Below are positions 8,253-16,600 of a stretch of 64,000 nt of DNA, piece by piece. The position numbers were made by a program, and so were the translations under genes. Below the pieces are notes generated by a model, which saw nothing but the letters and a program-made list of their open reading frames with translations, did no database searches and was not told the origin of the DNA. The stretch is from Neisseriaceae bacterium (GTDB taxonomy: Bacteria; Pseudomonadota; Gammaproteobacteria; Burkholderiales; Chromobacteriaceae). The DNA is taken from positions 124,001 to 188,000 of the forward strand of contig JAIYAC010000025.1 of the NCBI GenBank assembly GCA_027489245.1, read 5' to 3'. Numbering within the stretch: position 1 is the stretch's first letter; every line of letters begins with the position of its first letter.

Positions 8253-8332
8253 GCGGGCGTAAAACAGCTAAAGCGTGGGGGTAGTGCCAGCCACTATCAC
8301 CAGAATTTTCAGTAGTGAAAATTCCCCAGCTT
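8253..8332 (+). promoter_or_regulatory. Structured metN leader, candidate riboswitch/attenuator sensing region
   Basis: Three nested stems can be drawn by eye. The closing stem pairs AAGC-GT-GGGG (8271-8280) with CCCC-A-GCTT (8324-8332). Inside are a small stem TAGTG/CACTA (about 8282-8296) and a perfect 9-bp hairpin GAATTTTCA-GTAG-TGAAAATTC (8303-8324), giving a three-way-junction-like shape. Upstream, GCGGGC at 8253-8258 is complementary to GCCCGC (8336-8341) in the 5' arm of the terminator and could act as antiterminator. The pattern does not match the SAM-I or SAH riboswitch features that I know. Ligand, if any, is unknown; the gene context suggests methionine or a derivative. Confidence 0.45.
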
Positions 8333-8363
8333 AAAGCCCGCCAGCGATACGGCGGGCTTTTTT
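8333..8363 (+). terminator. Intrinsic terminator inside the metN leader
   Basis: A perfect 10-bp stem AAAGCCCGCC / GGCGGGCTTT with an 8-base loop, running into six T (8358-8363). It ends only 14 bases before the metN ATG and directly before the TTGGAG ribosome-binding site. No promoter fits between it and metN, so metN transcripts must pass through it. This argues for regulated read-through rather than a simple end for the upstream gene. Confidence 0.85.
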
Positions 8364-8377
8364 GCTTTGGAGTTCAC

Positions 8378-9115
8378 ATGATTCACCTGAAAAACGTACA
8401 CAAGCGCTTCCAGAAGCCGGAAGGCGGCTGGTTTGATGCAGTACGTGATACCAGCCTGCATATCCGTGCCGGCGAGATTTTCGGCCTGATCGGCTTTTCC
8501 GGCGCGGGTAAATCCACGCTGCTGCGCCTGATCAATCTGCTGGAGCGCCCGGACAGCGGCAGCGTCACCGTAGACGGCCAGCAGCTCACTGCGCTATCTG
8601 CCAGCGCGCTGCGCCGTGCCCGCCAGAATATCGGCATGGTGTTTCAGCAGTTCAACCTGATGGCCAACCGCACCGTGGCCGATAACATTGCCTTTCCGCT
8701 GGAAATTGCCGGCTGGCAGCAGGCCGATATCGACGCCCGCGTGGCCGAGTGTCTGGAGATTGTCGGCCTGGCCGACCGCGCCCAGCACTACCCGGCGCAG
8801 CTGTCCGGCGGCCAGAAGCAGCGCGTGGGCATTGCCCGTGCACTGGCACCACGCCCGCACGTGATTCTGGCGGACGAGCCCACCTCGGCGCTGGACCCGA
8901 AAACCACCCAGTCCATTCTGGATTGCCTGCAAGACATCAACAGCCGCTTTGGCGTGACCGTGGTCATCGTGACCCACGAGATGCACGTGATCCGCTCCAT
9001 CTGCCACCGCGCCGCGCTGCTGGACGCTGGCGAAGTGGTGGAAATCCTGACCGTACAAGACAAGCAGGTCAGCGCGCAGTCTGCACTGGCCAAATCCCTG
9101 CTGGAGGTAGCGTAA
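8378..9115 (+). CDS. metN: Methionine ABC transporter ATP-binding protein
   Basis: 245 residues from the ATG at 8378 (GGAG 5 bases upstream); the frame is open further upstream but passes through the leader terminator. All ABC ATPase motifs are present: Walker A GFSGAGKST near residue 40, Q-loop VFQQFNL, signature LSGGQKQR near 142, Walker B VILADEPTSALD near 163 and the H-loop VTHE near 196. It ends soon after the nucleotide-binding domain, so the roughly 100-residue C-terminal regulatory domain that gives E. coli MetN (343 residues) methionine trans-inhibition is absent. I recall the same short form in Neisseria. It energises methionine import with MetI; its stop codon abuts the metI start. 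Confidence 0.93.
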   Translation: MIHLKNVHKRFQKPEGGWFDAVRDTSLHIRAGEIFGLIGFSGAGKSTLLRLINLLERPDSGSVTVDGQQLTALSASALRRARQNIGMVFQQFNLMANRTVADNIAFPLEIAGWQQADIDARVAECLEIVGLADRAQHYPAQLSGGQKQRVGIARALAPRPHVILADEPTSALDPKTTQSILDCLQDINSRFGVTVVIVTHEMHVIRSICHRAALLDAGEVVEILTVQDKQVSAQSALAKSLLEVA

Positions 9116-9802
9116 ATGGAAGAGCTGACTTTGGCGCAGGCGCTGGCTAACCTGTCCGACCTGGCGCCGGAAATCTGGCAAGCCAGCCTGGAAACCGGCC
9201 TGATGCTGGGCATCGGCCTGACCGCTGCCATCCTGCTGGGTGGCCCGCTGGGCGTGCTGCTGTACCTGACACAGCCGGGCCAGCTGTTTGCCCACCGCAC
9301 GGTGAATGGCGTGCTGGGCTGGCTGGTGAACCTGGTGCGTTCCTTCCCCTTCATCATCCTGATGGTGTCGCTGGTGCCGCTGACCCGTGTGCTGGTGGGT
9401 TCCACCATCGGCCCGATCGCCGCGGCGGTGCCGCTGTCGTTTGCCGCCATTCCGTACTTTGCCCGCCTGGTAGAGCAAACCCTGCGCGAGATCCCGCGTG
9501 GCGTGGTGGAGGCGGCCGAGGCCATGGGTGCCAGCCCGGCGCAGATCATCGTGAAAGTGCTGATTAACGAAGCGCGTGCCGGCCTGATTTCCAGCCTCAC
9601 CATCCTCACCATCAGCTTTCTGAGCTACTCGGCCGTGGCCGGCGTGGTGGGTGGCGGCGGCATTGGCGATTTGGCCATCCGCTACGGCTACTACCGCTTC
9701 CAGAGCGAAGTGATGATCGCCATGGTGCTGCTGCTGGTGGTGATCGTGCAGCTGATCCAGTTTGCCGGTAACCGCCTGGCGGCCCGCCTCGATAAACGTT
9801 AA
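9116..9802 (+). CDS. metI: Methionine ABC transporter permease
   Basis: 228 residues with about five hydrophobic membrane segments and the permease EAA loop (AAEAMGASPAQIIVKVLINEA, residues about 136-156) that docks on MetN. The start ATG follows the metN stop directly (TAAATG), so translation is coupled. Sequence such as LVRSFPFIILMVSLVPLTR and AVAGVVGGGGIGDLAIRYGY is characteristic of MetI. It forms the inner-membrane channel for D/L-methionine. Confidence 0.93.
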   Translation: MEELTLAQALANLSDLAPEIWQASLETGLMLGIGLTAAILLGGPLGVLLYLTQPGQLFAHRTVNGVLGWLVNLVRSFPFIILMVSLVPLTRVLVGSTIGPIAAAVPLSFAAIPYFARLVEQTLREIPRGVVEAAEAMGASPAQIIVKVLINEARAGLISSLTILTISFLSYSAVAGVVGGGGIGDLAIRYGYYRFQSEVMIAMVLLLVVIVQLIQFAGNRLAARLDKR

Positions 9803-9846
9803 ACCCCGATCAAGACAAAGAGATCCCTCTCACAAGGAGCATAAAA

Positions 9847-10656
9847 ATGCGTCGTTTTGCCCTCAAGACACTGGCAGTTGCCACCCTGGGTCTGGCCTTT
9901 GCGGCCAACGTACAAGCCGCTGACCCGGCTAAAAAAGAAATCGTGTTCGGTACCACCGTGGGTGACTTTGGTGACCAGGTAAAGCAGGCCATCAAGCCGA
10001 TTCTGGAGAAAAAAGGCTACACCGTAAAACTGGTGGAGTTCACCGACTACGTGCGCCCGAATCTGGCGCTGCAGGAAGGCTCGCTGGACGTGAACGTATT
10101 CCAGCACAAGCCTTACCTGGATAACTTCTCCAAAGAACACAAGCTGAGCCTGAAAGAAGTGTTCCAGGTGCCGACCGCCCCGCTGGGTGTGTACCCGGGC
10201 AAGCTGAAGGCACTGAAAGACGTGAAAGAGGGCAGCACCGTTTCCGCCCCGAACGACCCCTCCAACTTTGCCCGCGCGCTGGTGATGTTCAACGACCTGG
10301 GCTGGGTCAAGCTGAAAAAAGGCATCAACCCGCTGACCGCTTCCGAGCGTGACATCGAAGTGAACGTGAAGAAGATCAAGATCGTGCCGCTGGAAGCTGC
10401 CCAGCTGCCACGCTCGCGCGCGGACGTAGACTTTGCCGTGGTGAATGGCAACTACGCCATCTCGTCCGGCATCAAGCTGACCGAGGCCGTGTTCCAGGAA
10501 AAGAGCTATGCCTACGTAAACTGGGGCGTGATCAAGGCTGCCGACCTGAACAAGCCATGGGCCAAAGACGTGATCGCGGCCTACAAATCGAAAGAATTCC
10601 GCGCCTGGGCCGAGCCGAAGTACCCCGGCTACAAACTCCCGGCAGACTGGAAATAA
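9847..10656 (+). CDS. metQ: Methionine-binding periplasmic protein, NlpA/MetQ family
   Basis: 269 residues. The mature domain has MetQ features: IVFGTTVGDFGDQVK, FTDYVRPNLAL near residue 60, DVNVFQHKPYL near 80, GVYPGKLK and SAPNDPSNFARAL near 135, ending YKLPADWK. The leader MRRFALKTLAVATLGLAFAANVQA ends in a signal-peptidase-I type AxA site and holds no cysteine, so this MetQ should be a soluble periplasmic protein rather than the lipoprotein seen in E. coli and Neisseria. An AAGGAG ribosome-binding site precedes the ATG. It is the last gene of metNIQ, followed by an intrinsic terminator. Confidence 0.92.
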   Translation: MRRFALKTLAVATLGLAFAANVQAADPAKKEIVFGTTVGDFGDQVKQAIKPILEKKGYTVKLVEFTDYVRPNLALQEGSLDVNVFQHKPYLDNFSKEHKLSLKEVFQVPTAPLGVYPGKLKALKDVKEGSTVSAPNDPSNFARALVMFNDLGWVKLKKGINPLTASERDIEVNVKKIKIVPLEAAQLPRSRADVDFAVVNGNYAISSGIKLTEAVFQEKSYAYVNWGVIKAADLNKPWAKDVIAAYKSKEFRAWAEPKYPGYKLPADWK

Positions 10657-10726
10657 GCGTTTTACCCGTGCTGCCTGGCAGCGCGGTACCTTTTCCTTGA
10701 AAACTCCTGGCATTCAAGGCTTCTAC

Positions 10727-10750
10727 AGCGGACTTCGGTCCGCTTTTTTT
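10727..10750 (+). terminator. Intrinsic terminator of metNIQ
   Basis: A perfect 7-bp stem AGCGGAC / GTCCGCT closed by the stable TTCG tetraloop and followed by a run of seven T ending at 10750. Confidence 0.92.
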
Positions 10751-11000
10751 ATGCCTGCAGCGGGCGACTGGCCTTTTTTTGGTATCTGATTGGTATTTTT
10801 GCCGGTGGCGGTGTCAGCACGCTGGCAAGCCGTTGCGTGTTTTGTGATTTTTTAGCATTAAGGTGATTCACTTTGTACGTTTTGCTTAAAGTAATGTAGC
10901 AGTATTGCCCCTATTTCAATACAATTGGCTAACTAAAAAATCCGGCTTTCTTGCCCGTCTCGGGCCGCCGGGTATCGATACATAGCAAGGGTGGCACACT
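10751..11000 (+). other. AT-rich non-coding region upstream of the export island
   Basis: This 250-base stretch (part of a 344-base gene-free gap) is clearly richer in A+T than its surroundings, with T- and A-runs between about 10770 and 10940. It probably holds the promoter of the AMIN-TolC gene. TACAAT at 10920-10925 is a fair -10 but has no good -35 partner, which would suit an activator-dependent promoter. A partial inverted repeat ACTTT...AAAGT lies at about 10870-10892. No ORF or RNA gene was recognised. Confidence 0.4.
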
Positions 11001-13553
11001 TTGGATATCTGCAAGAAACCCCTGAGAATTCTGACTCTGGCCCTGATGTTGTCGGGCCTGACCCCTGTAATGGCAGCCGGTCTGGCACAAGTAAGCATCA
11101 AAGCCGAAGGCCAGGCCTTGCGCCTGCAGCTGGATGTACCTGCCGGCACCTTGCATAGCGGCCTGCAAATCCAGGACAGCACCGAGGTGGTGCTGCTGCT
11201 GAAGGATATCGATGCGGCGGCGCTGAATGCCAACCTGGCCAAGCTGGGTGCCCATCCCTTCATCAAGCGTATCGACACCCTGCTGCCCAGCCAGGGCCTG
11301 ACACCACTGCGTATCGAGTTTGCGCGCCCGGTGAAAGTGCTGGACGAAAAACTGGTTTCCACGCTGGATAAACGTTCGCGCTGGGAAATGGTCTTTGCGC
11401 CAGACGCCAAACGCGTGCTGCCCCCCAAGCCCGCGCTGGAGCAGATGCTGGTGGTGAACCGTGAAGGCCGTGCCGACCTGCGCCTGATAGGCTCGGCCAC
11501 GCTGGAAGCCGGCATGTCGTTTGATTCGGATGGCCGCCAGGTGGTGTTCGAGCTGGCCGGTATCAGCCGCAAAAGCCTGGAGCGCGTGATTGCTGCCACT
11601 GACCTGGCGCGCAACCCCCTGCTGAAGAAAATGTCGGCGCTGGATGGCGAAAACGGCGGTAGCCGCCTGGTAGTGCAGCTGGCTGCCGATGCCGACGTGG
11701 TTGCGGGTGATGGCGTGGTGAGTGCGGGCAAGGGCGAGATTCTGGTGTCGTTTGTGCCGGATGCCCCGGCAGGCGAACAGGCGGCCAGAATGTCGGCCAT
11801 ACAAGTAGCCGAATCGGCCGGCGCGCTGTCGGTGTTTGCCGACAATCTGGATGGCCGCAGCTATAGCGCCTTTACCCTGGACAAGCCACCCCGCCTGGTG
11901 GTGGATGTGCTGGGCGCGCGTGCCGAAGACATCAAGCCGCTGCTGCCCCGTATCAGCAGCCAGAGCGACACCCTGCGCGGTGTGCGCCTGGAAGAAACCC
12001 GCCTGGGTTCGGCCCGGGTAATCTTTGATTTGCAGCGCCCGCAGTCCCTGCTGGCTTCCGGCCTGCAAACGCAAGGCAACCGCTGGATCGTGTCACTCAA
12101 TGGCAAAGGCCACATCCCGGGTGACCACGGCGCCAATACGCTGGCGGCTTTTGCCGGCGAGCCGGTATCGCTGGAGCTGCGTCAGCGCCAGGACGCCGCC
12201 GACCTGCAGCGCCCGAAAATGCTGATCAAGCCGGTAGTGCTGTCGGGCCAGGCTAGCCAGCCGCGTGCGGCCAACCCTGCACTGGTGCAGTCCGGCCTGC
12301 CGTCGCTGTTTGAGCGCGCGCTGGAAAACGACCCGAAATACCTGACGGCTAAAACCGACTTCCTGATCTCGGCCGAAGGCGTACCGCAAGCGCGTGCCGC
12401 CTTGCTGCCTACGGCGGTGATCGATGTCAGCCGCTCGATGGCGCATCAGAAAATTACCGAAGCGCCCAACAAAGCCTTCCCGACCGGCAGTACCTCCTAC
12501 CCGTCCAGCAGCTGGTCGCTCACCATCAGCCAGCCGGTGCTGAAAATGCCGGCCATCGTCAAGCTGGATCAGGCCGAGCTGGCGGTAGAGCAAGCCAAGC
12601 TGAACGTGGTGGCTGCCGAACAAGACCTGCTGCTGCGTACCGCCTCCAGCTACCTGAGCCTGTTGGCCGCACTGGATGGCGTGGAGCTGTCCAGCGCCGA
12701 GCGCGAAGCCACGCAAAAGCAGTATGAGCTGGCCAAGTCGCGCCTGGATAACGGCCTGGGGACCATTGCCCAGGTGCACGATACCGAGTCGCGCTACAGC
12801 CTGTCGCGCGCGCGCGAGCTGGAAGCCCGCAACCGCCTGCAGGACGCCCGTAGCGCACTGAAGGAAATCGTAGGGAGCGATGTGGCGGCTTTGCTACCCT
12901 TCAAAGCCCATTTCGACCCTGCCATGCCGCAGCCAGCTAGCCCGGAAGCCTGGGTAGACGCCGCGGTAAGCCAGAATATTGCACTGCAGTCGCGCAAGCT
13001 GGCCGAGCAGATCGCCGCACTGGAAATCCAGCGCCAGAAGGGGGGCTACTACCCCACGCTGGCCCTGGTCGGTACCGCCAATGGCCAGAGCACCAAAGGC
13101 TCGTTCTACGGTGGTGGCCAGAAGCAGCAGAACACCGAGCTGGCACTCAAGCTCAGCATGCCGGCCTTTGAAGGCGGCATGACCAGCTCGCTGGTGCGTG
13201 AAGCGGGTGTGCGTCTGGAAAAAGCCATGCTGGAGCGCGAGCAGGAAGAGCGCAAAACCGAGCGTGCCGCCCGCGCTGCCTACCAAAGCGTAGAAACCAG
13301 TGCCTCGATGCTGGAAGCGCTGCGCAAGGCGGTGATCGCCCAGGACAGCGCCCTGCAAACCCGCCAGGAAGGCTACAAAGCCGGTGTGGCCAGTGTGGTA
13401 GCCGTGGCCGATGCCTACCGGCTGTACTACTCGGCCCGCCGTGATTACCTGCAAGCCCGATATGACTATCTGGTGAACCGCCTCAAGCTGAAACAGGCTG
13501 TGGGCGCGCTGAGCCGCGATGATCTGGTCGATCTTGCCGACCTGATGCAGTAA
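11001..13553 (+). CDS. AMIN-domain/TolC-family outer membrane fusion protein
   Basis: 850 residues from a TTG start with AAGGG upstream and a lysine-containing leader (ICKKPLRILTLALMLSGLTPVMA, cut near residue 25). Residues about 26-380 contain AMIN-like beta domains; the clearest (about 255-375) has PPRLVVDVLGA and a later RVIFDLQRPQ. AMIN domains of AmiC and PilQ bind peptidoglycan. Residues about 430-850 form a TolC-type efflux protein: LFERALENDPKYL, paired long helices (YELAKSRLDNGLGTIAQVHDTE; YKAGVASVVAVADAYRLYY) and two beta-rich stretches that would form the barrel. It is about 400 residues longer than a usual TolC. It starts the export island and should be the outer-membrane exit duct for the giant protein encoded 86 bases downstream. 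Confidence 0.82.
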   Translation: MDICKKPLRILTLALMLSGLTPVMAAGLAQVSIKAEGQALRLQLDVPAGTLHSGLQIQDSTEVVLLLKDIDAAALNANLAKLGAHPFIKRIDTLLPSQGLTPLRIEFARPVKVLDEKLVSTLDKRSRWEMVFAPDAKRVLPPKPALEQMLVVNREGRADLRLIGSATLEAGMSFDSDGRQVVFELAGISRKSLERVIAATDLARNPLLKKMSALDGENGGSRLVVQLAADADVVAGDGVVSAGKGEILVSFVPDAPAGEQAARMSAIQVAESAGALSVFADNLDGRSYSAFTLDKPPRLVVDVLGARAEDIKPLLPRISSQSDTLRGVRLEETRLGSARVIFDLQRPQSLLASGLQTQGNRWIVSLNGKGHIPGDHGANTLAAFAGEPVSLELRQRQDAADLQRPKMLIKPVVLSGQASQPRAANPALVQSGLPSLFERALENDPKYLTAKTDFLISAEGVPQARAALLPTAVIDVSRSMAHQKITEAPNKAFPTGSTSYPSSSWSLTISQPVLKMPAIVKLDQAELAVEQAKLNVVAAEQDLLLRTASSYLSLLAALDGVELSSAEREATQKQYELAKSRLDNGLGTIAQVHDTESRYSLSRARELEARNRLQDARSALKEIVGSDVAALLPFKAHFDPAMPQPASPEAWVDAAVSQNIALQSRKLAEQIAALEIQRQKGGYYPTLALVGTANGQSTKGSFYGGGQKQQNTELALKLSMPAFEGGMTSSLVREAGVRLEKAMLEREQEERKTERAARAAYQSVETSASMLEALRKAVIAQDSALQTRQEGYKAGVASVVAVADAYRLYYSARRDYLQARYDYLVNRLKLKQAVGALSRDDLVDLADLMQ

Positions 13554-13639
13554 GCCGCCACGCGGCGGAAAAACGATAACAAACAGAAACCTGCCAGCCC
13601 TCACCCGGCTGGCATTGCAGCACTTGCTGGAGCGACAAC

Positions 13640-16600
13640 ATGAGCCGTCAACCGAAGAAAAAACCGCACACTGGCCGTAATCCCGCCCTGTGGATTCGTT
13701 CCTTGCTGAAAGTCCCTTCGGGTGGGCGGGGTCGCCAGGTTGGCCGCCAGCCAAGTCTGTTTGTCGAGCAGGTAGAGCCACGGCTGTTGTTGTCGGCCGA
13801 TGGCCTGGTGCTGCCGCCTACGCCGCAGCAGCAAAACCACGAAGCCATCGTAGTACCGCAAGACCTGCTGCTGGGCCAGTTTGCCGGCAGCCTGGCCGGC
13901 CAGCACGCCGCGCTGCGCCAGACGGTAAACGAGGTAGTGTTTGTCGACCCGGCCGTACAAGATTACGAGCAGCTGCTGGCGCAAGTGGTGTCGCGCCCGG
14001 ACGAGGGCCGCGCCCCTGGCCAGCTGGAAGTGGTGGTGCTGGACGCCAGCCGCGACGGCCTGGAGCAAATGAGCGGCTGGCTGCGCCAGTACCAGGGCAT
14101 CCGTGCCGTGCATGTTATCTCCCATGGCAGCGAGGCCTCGCTACAGCTGGGTAATAGCGTACTGGACGACATGAATCTGGCCGAACGCGCCGACACCCTG
14201 CTGGGCTGGCGCACCGCGCTGGCCGCGGGGGCAGACGTGCTGCTGTATGGCTGCGATGTGGCCAAAGGCAGCCGCGGTGCCGCATTTGTCGAGGCGCTGT
14301 CGCGCGTTACCGGCGCAGATGTGGCTGCTTCGGATGACCGTACCGGCAACCTGGCCCAAGGCGCCGACTGGCTGCTGGAAATGGCCACCGGCCAGCTGCA
14401 GGTACAGCCACTGTTTGCCCTGAGTACACTGGACTACCTGGGCGTACTGGCTAGCCACCCGGTAGCCAATGGCCTGCCGGATAGCAGCCTTACCGTGGCC
14501 GATGGCGACACCGTAGACCTGAGCCAGGTGGCTGGCGATCTGGTTGTGACGGTAAGCCAGAGCGGCCTCACCGTGCGTTACGCCGACCCTACGCGGCTGG
14601 GCACACTCACCATTACCGGTGGCGCCGGCCTGCATGTACTGGGTGGCCTGGGCAGCAACCGTTTCGTGATCGAAGACGCCAGCCGTATTGCCAGCATCAC
14701 CGCCGGCAATGATGCGCAGGACGGCGTAGAGCTGAAAGGCCTGGCCGGCCTGAGCAAAGATGGCAGCGGCAAAACCGTGGTCAGCATGGGGGGCAGCAGC
14801 TTTACCGTGGACAAGGTAGAGCAGTTCAGCGGGGATATCTCGCTGGGCGCCTCGGCGCAGTCGGCCCTTGGCCAGGCCATGGATAAATGGAACGCCGCCG
14901 CTGCACAGCTGGTGGACCTGCCGCAGCTGCAAAACAAAATCCCGCTGCTGGATAAAACCCTGGGCGAGCTGTTGGGCAGCGCCTTGTCGGCCACGCCGGG
15001 TGTGCTGGGCAACCTGGGCAATGTACTGGGCTTTGATAAAGCCGCGGCCGCCATTGCCGCCGCGACCAATCTGGGTAGCCTGGCCAGCGCCTTGCAAGAT
15101 GAAATCAACAGCGGCGTGGCCGGTAGCCCGTTTACCGTGAGCGCGGTACTGGCGGGCGACTGGAGCGAGCTGCGCCTCAGCCTGCAGTTTGATGCCAGCC
15201 GTACGCTGAAAGTCAGCCCGGCGCTGTCGCAAGACATCAGCCAGAAGTTGGCCGCAGCCGGCTTTGCCATTGACGCGCTGTCCGAGCTGGACGCCGTACT
15301 GGGCCTGCGTGGTCAGGTAGATATCGGCTTGAATCTGGCCGGCCTGACCGGCCTGGATGGCACCTTGGCCAACGCCGCCTTCCTGCGCGTTGCCCCGCTG
15401 CGGGTAGGGCTGGACCTGGCGGCACGCAACGTCAGCGCCACCGTTGGCCTGTCGCGCCAGGTGTTTGGCAGCGGCGCGGCTGCCGTCTCGGTAAACAATG
15501 GCAGCATCGATTTGAGCTGCCGTACCGAGCTGCGTTTTGCCGAAGGCTTCTGCGACGAACAAGGCCGCCTGCCGCTGGCCAAGCTGACTGGCGAGGTGAT
15601 CGCCAGCGGCTTTACGGTGAATGCCACCGGCAGCCTCAGCGCCACGCTGCCGCTAAACGCCACGCTGGGTAATTTCAACCTGTCGGCTTACGGCACCCCC
15701 ACGCTGATTCTGGAAACCGACGAGCTGTTCCGTGTGGCCAGCGGCGAGAAAATCAGTGTGACCAGCCCGGCGGTATCGCTGGATGTCTCGCTGAGTGCCG
15801 AGCTGCAGCAGTCCATTCTGGACATGCTGGGTGGCACCAAAGAGCTGGGCGAAAAGCTGCCTTTCGGCCTGTTTGACCAGGAAATCCCCGGTGTGGGCAA
15901 GTCGCTGGCGCAGCTGCTGAACGAGGGCAGCGACAAAGCCGCCACCGGTATCGGTGGCGTGTTCAACCTGAAAGACGCCGCCAAAACCTATTTTGATGGT
16001 TTCAGTGGCGGCAGCCTGCCCAGCATCCGTGGCCTGGTGGCCAGCCTGTCGACTACCTTGAGCAATGTTTTCAAGAAAGTCTTCGATGTCACCCAGTTCA
16101 ACTGGTCTGGCAAGAGCCTGGGCGGTTTCGACTTTGCCGAGCTTGCCCGTACCAAGGGCCTGAGCCTGGATTTTCTGCGCGGCATGAACTTTAGCGGGGC
16201 CGACCTGCGTGGTGCGCGTTTTGATGGCCTGGACCTGAGTGGCATCAACTTTAGCGGTGCCCGCCTGAACGGCGCCAGCTTTGGCCTGGCCACGCTGCGC
16301 GGCGTGAATTTCAGCGGCGCCTGGCTGGACGGCGTGAGTGTTGCTGGCCTGGACCTGCGCGGCGTGAACTTTGCCGGTGCCAGCATTGGCGGGGTGAATT
16401 TCAGCGGGGCGGCGGCGTTTGGCGTGAACTGGGCGGGTGTTCGTTTCCCGCAGCTGAAACTGCCGAACGTGACCAACCTGATCAGCGATATCGACCTGGG
16501 CAGCCTGTTTGGTGCGAGCAGTGGCTGGAAACAGCTGCAATGGGGGCTGGACCTGTCCGCGCTGAAGCTGGACTGGTCACGCTTTGACTTGTCCGGCATC

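Noticed and set aside
10870-10892. LuxR-type quorum-sensing box upstream of the export island
   Set aside because: The inverted repeat is short (ACTTT/AAAGT) and does not fit the dyad pattern of LuxR-family sites I know.
13640-14100. LapA-type N-terminal retention module with a LapG cleavage site
   Set aside because: No TAAG/PAAG-type di-alanine site or retention-module pattern was seen near the N-terminus, and no lapD/lapG genes lie nearby.
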